Positions 4,606 through 7,253 of a stretch of 7,253 nt of DNA are shown one piece after another. Under the pieces are notes generated by a model, which worked only from the letters and a program-made list of their open reading frames with translations, was not told the DNA's origin and made no database searches. The position numbers were made by a program, and so were the translations under genes. Source of the DNA: CBFCZU01 sp965602635 (GTDB taxonomy: Bacteria > Planctomycetota > Phycisphaerae > SM23-33); the NCBI GenBank assembly GCA_965602635.1, contig CBFCZU010000218.1:1-7253 (forward strand). Direction: 5' to 3'. Position 1 is the first letter of the stretch; each line of letters begins with the position of its first letter.

Positions 4606-6088
4606 CGACGACAGCGACTACCGGGCGTTGGTGGGCGACGCGCTGTCGGCCGCCGGAATCGCCTGCGAACTCCACGGGGCCAACGACGGGCGCGAGGCGC
4701 TGGACTTCCTCGCCCGCCGTGGGCGCCATGCCCAGGCCCCCCGCCCCGACCTGATCTACCTCGACCTGGAGATGCCGGGCATCTCCGGGCAGGAGGTCCT
4801 CGAGGCCGTCAAGGCCGACCCGGAACTGCGGGACATCCCCGTGGTGATGATGACCGGCGTGAGCAACGAGGAGCACATCGCCCGGGCGATCCGCGGCGGG
4901 GCCAACAGCTACATCGTCAAGCCCACCGACTCGCAGACGTTCGTGCGCTTCATCACCCGAGCGACCACCTACTGGCTGTCGATCCACCAGGACCGGTCGG
5001 CCCCAGCCAGCTCGGGCCCCGGAGTCGAGATAGGCAGCCGGGAGCCGAGCCTGCTCTCGCCGGCGGAGAAGATCCAGCCGCCGAAGATCCTGATCGTGGA
5101 GGACGACGCCGACCAGCGCGAGCTGACCTGCGAGACGATGCGGATGCACTTCGACTACGGCGACCCCGACGCCGTGGTGGCTGTGGCGACAGGCGCCGAG
5201 TGCCTCGCCCAGGACCTGCGCCGCTTCGAGATCATCATGCTGGACTTCAACCTGCCGGACATGCAGGGGCTCGACCTGCTGGACCGGATCGTCCAGACGG
5301 TCAACGTCCCGGTGATCTTCGTCACCGGCGAGAACGACTCGGCCGTCGCCGCCGAGGCCATTCGGCGCGGGGCGCAGGATTACGTCGTCAAGCTGGGCGA
5401 TTACCTCTTCGCCCTGCCCATCGTGGTGGAGAAGAACATCCGCCAGTTCAAGGTCAAGCAGGAGAACGCCGGGCTCCAGGACAGGCTGGCCGTCAGCCTC
5501 GAGGAGATCCGCGTGAAGAACCTTCAGCTCGAGGAGTCGCTCCAGAAGCTGGAGGCGATGGCGGCGACCGACCCGCTGACGGGCCTGGCGAACCGGCGGG
5601 CGTTCGCGGACATGCTCGACCACTGCTACAACGAGGCGATGCGGTACAACTTCGACCTGACGTGCGCCATGTGCGACCTGGACCACTACAAGGACCTAAA
5701 CGACTCCCTTGGTCACCTGGTGGGCGACCGGGTGCTGGTGAAGACGGCGGAGGTCATCAGGTCGGCGCTGCGTTCGACCGACTCAGCCGCCCGGTACGGC
5801 GGCGACGAGTTCGTCATCCTGCTGCCTCACACTTCCGTGGAGAAGGCCATCGCCGTGGGCAACCGCATCCGCCGGGAGCTGTCGGCGGCGGGGGCATCCG
5901 TCGCCCGGACCGACACCGGGGTGACCATGTCCATCGGCATCGCCTCGCTGAAGGCCGACCGCCCCCCATCGGCCGACGCCCTGGTCGCCATGGCGGACAA
6001 GGCCCTGTACGTGGCCAAGGACCACGGCAAGAACCGCATCATCACCCGCCAGGAAATCGCCGCCGTCTCGCCCGCCGCCGAGGGGTAG
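4574..6088 (+). CDS. Response regulator REC-REC-GGDEF, diguanylate cyclase
   Basis: This 504-residue cytoplasmic protein has three parts. REC1 (about 5-130) is of the Rcp1 type, with acidic residues D11/D12, phospho-acceptor D64 in IYLDLEMPG, T94 and K116-P117. After a linker of about 40 residues, REC2 (about 170-290) has E176/D177/D178, D224 in IMLDFNLPD and T251; its conserved K273 is followed by Leu instead of Pro. A coiled-coil stalk (about 294-330) leads to the GGDEF domain (about 330-495), which begins TDPLTGLANRRAF, has metal-binding CDLDHYKDLND (367-377), an intact active site GGDEF (409-413) and the inhibitory I-site RSTD (400-403) five residues before it. It should make c-di-GMP from two GTP when phosphorylated and dimerised, with product feedback. 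The layout resembles PleD, but with a different REC1. It overlaps the kinase gene by 32 nt, so the kinase is its likely phosphodonor. Confidence 0.94.
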   Translation: MPKLPVILLVDDDSDYRALVGDALSAAGIACELHGANDGREALDFLARRGRHAQAPRPDLIYLDLEMPGISGQEVLEAVKADPELRDIPVVMMTGVSNEEHIARAIRGGANSYIVKPTDSQTFVRFITRATTYWLSIHQDRSAPASSGPGVEIGSREPSLLSPAEKIQPPKILIVEDDADQRELTCETMRMHFDYGDPDAVVAVATGAECLAQDLRRFEIIMLDFNLPDMQGLDLLDRIVQTVNVPVIFVTGENDSAVAAEAIRRGAQDYVVKLGDYLFALPIVVEKNIRQFKVKQENAGLQDRLAVSLEEIRVKNLQLEESLQKLEAMAATDPLTGLANRRAFADMLDHCYNEAMRYNFDLTCAMCDLDHYKDLNDSLGHLVGDRVLVKTAEVIRSALRSTDSAARYGGDEFVILLPHTSVEKAIAVGNRIRRELSAAGASVARTDTGVTMSIGIASLKADRPPSADALVAMADKALYVAKDHGKNRIITRQEIAAVSPAAEG

Positions 6089-6096
6089 CCACAGGG

Positions 6097-6180
6097 TCAC
6101 CTCTGAAGGCCCCGCCGCCTTCTGAGCAACCCTACACCGCCCAAAGCCAGGACCGCCATCGAAGCGGGCTTGCCACGGCG
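6097..6180 (-). pseudogene. Remnant PEP-CTERM anchor tail (third tail)
   Basis: The minus strand encodes GKPASMAVLALGGVGLLRRRR followed by a few residues and a TGA at 6097-6099. This is the standard PEP-CTERM end: a P-A-S start, a hydrophobic helix and an Arg cluster, with the PEP motif itself replaced by GKP. It has no gene body of its own; it follows the linker behind the second tail. It is probably the 3' end of a deleted or recombined PEP-CTERM gene. Confidence 0.55.
6105..6122. terminator. Weak hairpin between convergent genes
   Basis: GAAGGC-CCCGCC-GCCTTC forms a 6-bp stem 17 nt past the stop codon of the GGDEF gene. There is no T-tract on either strand, so it could serve only as a Rho-assisted terminator or be incidental. 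It overlaps the end of a PEP-CTERM tail remnant. Confidence 0.25.
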
Positions 6181-6362
6181 CAGCGATGTATCCCAGGACT
6201 TCACCTTCGGCGCCGCCGCGCCAGCAAGCCGACAACGCCTGTGAACAACACGGCTCGCGGACCCGGGCTTGCCACGGCGTAGCGAGCCCTGCCAGGACCT
6301 CACCTTCGGCGCCGCCGCGCCAGCAAGCCGACAACGCTTGCGAGTAACAAGGCCGCGGAGCC
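6165..6362 (-). repeat. Two 99-bp direct repeats spanning a PEP-CTERM tail and its 3' linker
   Basis: Units 6165-6263 and 6264-6362 each contain, on the minus strand, the end of a PEP-CTERM helix plus Arg cluster, a TGA, and a linker ending in GCCGTGGCAAGCCCG. The core encoding VVGLLARRRRR-stop is nearly identical in both. The upstream unit is the real 3' end of the secreted-protein gene. Confidence 0.8.
6201..6272 (-). pseudogene. Duplicated, decayed PEP-CTERM tail (second tail)
   Basis: Downstream of the intact gene's TGA, and in the same frame exactly 99 nt later, the minus strand reads ASPGPRAVLFTGVVGLLARRRRR then TGA (6201-6203). Length and register match the functional tail, but the PEP motif has lost its Glu (SPG in place of PEPG) and the first half of the helix is diverged. 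It would be translated only by read-through of the first TGA. Confidence 0.6.
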
Positions 6363-7253
6363 GGGCTCAGGAACCTCGGAGACGCGAAACCCGATGCCGC
6401 TGCTGTCGTCCGTCGGGGAGATGCCGAGCTGGATCGCCGCGCGCAGGGTGAAGTCGCCGCTGCCGAACGACCCGCCCCGCACGCCACGATACGACGGCCC
6501 CAGGATCGGCTCGTTCCACTCCCAGACGTTCCCGCCCTGGTCGAACGTCCCGTAGGGGCTGTCGGACGGCTTGGTTGTGTAGGCGCCCACGTCGGTCAGG
6601 TCGTCAACCGCCGACGGGTCGCCAACCGCCAACAGGGGGCCAACCGCCGGGTTGTAGTTGGCCGAACCGTTGACCAGGTCCGTGCCAGCCGGGCTCTCGG
6701 CCGTTGGCGCCGTGTCGCTGCCGGTCGGGTAGTCGTAGTAGGTGCTGCTGCCGCCGTCGTAGTACGCCGCCTTGTACCACTCATCGTCGCTGGTCACCGC
6801 CCACTGCCAGGCCGGGTTGCGGGTGACGGTGTTGTTGGCGATTCCATCCGGCATGAGCGTGTAGGCGCCCGTCTCCGTGTCGCCGGCGCCCTGGCCGTTG
6901 TGCAGCCAGTTGGCGAACCGGCAGGCGTCCCAGAAGCTGACGTAGTTCACAGGCATGTTCCCGCGACCGGGGCGGACCTCATATTTCGTGCCGTTGGGAT
7001 CCCCCGCGGTGAAAGTGATCCCGCCGTAGCCGCTGCCCATGTCGCTGTTGTACAGATCGTAGGGGTCGGTCCCCGCAGCGTCGACCGCGTTGAGGAACTC
7101 GGTGTACTGCCCGGCCGTCACCTCGTACTTGCCGATGTTGTACTCGTAGGCCACGCCGCCGTAGCCGTCGCCGTGGATGTCATCGGCGTTGCCCGGATTG
7201 CCCACGGGGACCGTCTCGATCGTGACGTCCGCCGTTGCCCCGCCCGCGGCCAG
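6300..7253 (-). CDS. Secreted FGE/SUMF1-fold protein with PEP-CTERM anchor (5' end missing)
   Basis: The frame stays open to the window edge; 317 residues are visible and the start lies outside. The first residues, LAAGGATADVTIETVPVGNPGN, look like the end of a signal peptide followed by the usual start of exported FGE-sulfatase-domain proteins, so the GTG at 7205 is not the start. The domain shows IGKYEVTAGQYTEFLNAV, MPVNYVSFWDACRFANWL, WYKAAYYDG, GGNVWEW and RGVRGGSFGSGD...GIGFRV. It ends with the anchor VPEPGSAALLLASVVGLLARRRRR: PEP motif, hydrophobic helix and Arg cluster, the signal for exosortase processing at the cell envelope. The C-terminal cysteine pair of true formylglycine-generating enzymes is absent (the only Cys is in DACRFANWL), so it is probably not a sulfatase-modifying enzyme but an extracellular binding or matrix protein. 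It is convergent with the GGDEF gene and is followed by two decayed copies of its tail. Confidence 0.88.
   Translation of the reverse strand: MAAGGATADVTIETVPVGNPGNADDIHGDGYGGVAYEYNIGKYEVTAGQYTEFLNAVDAAGTDPYDLYNSDMGSGYGGITFTAGDPNGTKYEVRPGRGNMPVNYVSFWDACRFANWLHNGQGAGDTETGAYTLMPDGIANNTVTRNPAWQWAVTSDDEWYKAAYYDGGSSTYYDYPTGSDTAPTAESPAGTDLVNGSANYNPAVGPLLAVGDPSAVDDLTDVGAYTTKPSDSPYGTFDQGGNVWEWNEPILGPSYRGVRGGSFGSGDFTLRAAIQLGISPTDDSSGIGFRVSEVPEPGSAALLLASVVGLLARRRRR

Noticed and set aside
4424..5686. A 420-codon open frame on the minus strand opposite the GGDEF gene
   Set aside because: It is antisense to intact REC and GGDEF motifs and has no domain of its own.

Overview
The window is GC-rich and probably comes from a Planctomycetota-like bacterium (Phycisphaerae is my best guess). 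That inference rests on a secreted FGE/SUMF1-fold protein with a PEP-CTERM anchor, a sigma-54 activator and a multidomain GGDEF regulator lying together in high-GC DNA. No ribosomal or housekeeping marker is present, so the taxonomy is only suggestive.

Layout. (1) 1-817 holds no convincing protein gene. It contains two diverged tandem copies, offset by about 443 bp, of what looks like a structured non-coding RNA on the minus strand. Each copy has a series of hairpins and ends in an intrinsic terminator with a T-tract. (2) 812-1249 (minus) is a small degenerate receiver-domain protein, started at a TTG behind a strong Shine-Dalgarno and a sigma-54-like promoter. Its stop codon sits at the 5' edge of the second RNA copy. 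(3) 1545-2621 (minus) is a sigma-54 activator (AAA+ plus Fis-type HTH) with no receiver or other N-terminal sensory domain. (4) 2622-2997 is a divergent regulatory region. (5) 2998-4605 and 4574-6088 (plus) are an overlapping pair: a membrane histidine kinase and a REC-REC-GGDEF diguanylate cyclase. (6) 6089-6299 holds remnants of two extra PEP-CTERM anchor tails. (7) 6300 to beyond 7253 (minus) is the 3' part of the PEP-CTERM/FGE-fold secreted protein.

How it may work together (inference). The plus-strand pair would turn a periplasmic signal into c-di-GMP. The minus-strand block looks like a sigma-54 regulon in miniature: activator, then a 17-bp dyad about 130 bp upstream of a -24/-12 promoter, then a pseudo-receiver, then two tandem sRNAs. 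Two loops of each sRNA are pyrimidine-rich and complementary to Shine-Dalgarno-like sequence. The PEP-CTERM protein fits an extracellular-matrix output often linked to c-di-GMP and sigma-54 control. The tandem RNA is the best candidate here for something undescribed; I could not match it to any RNA family I know.
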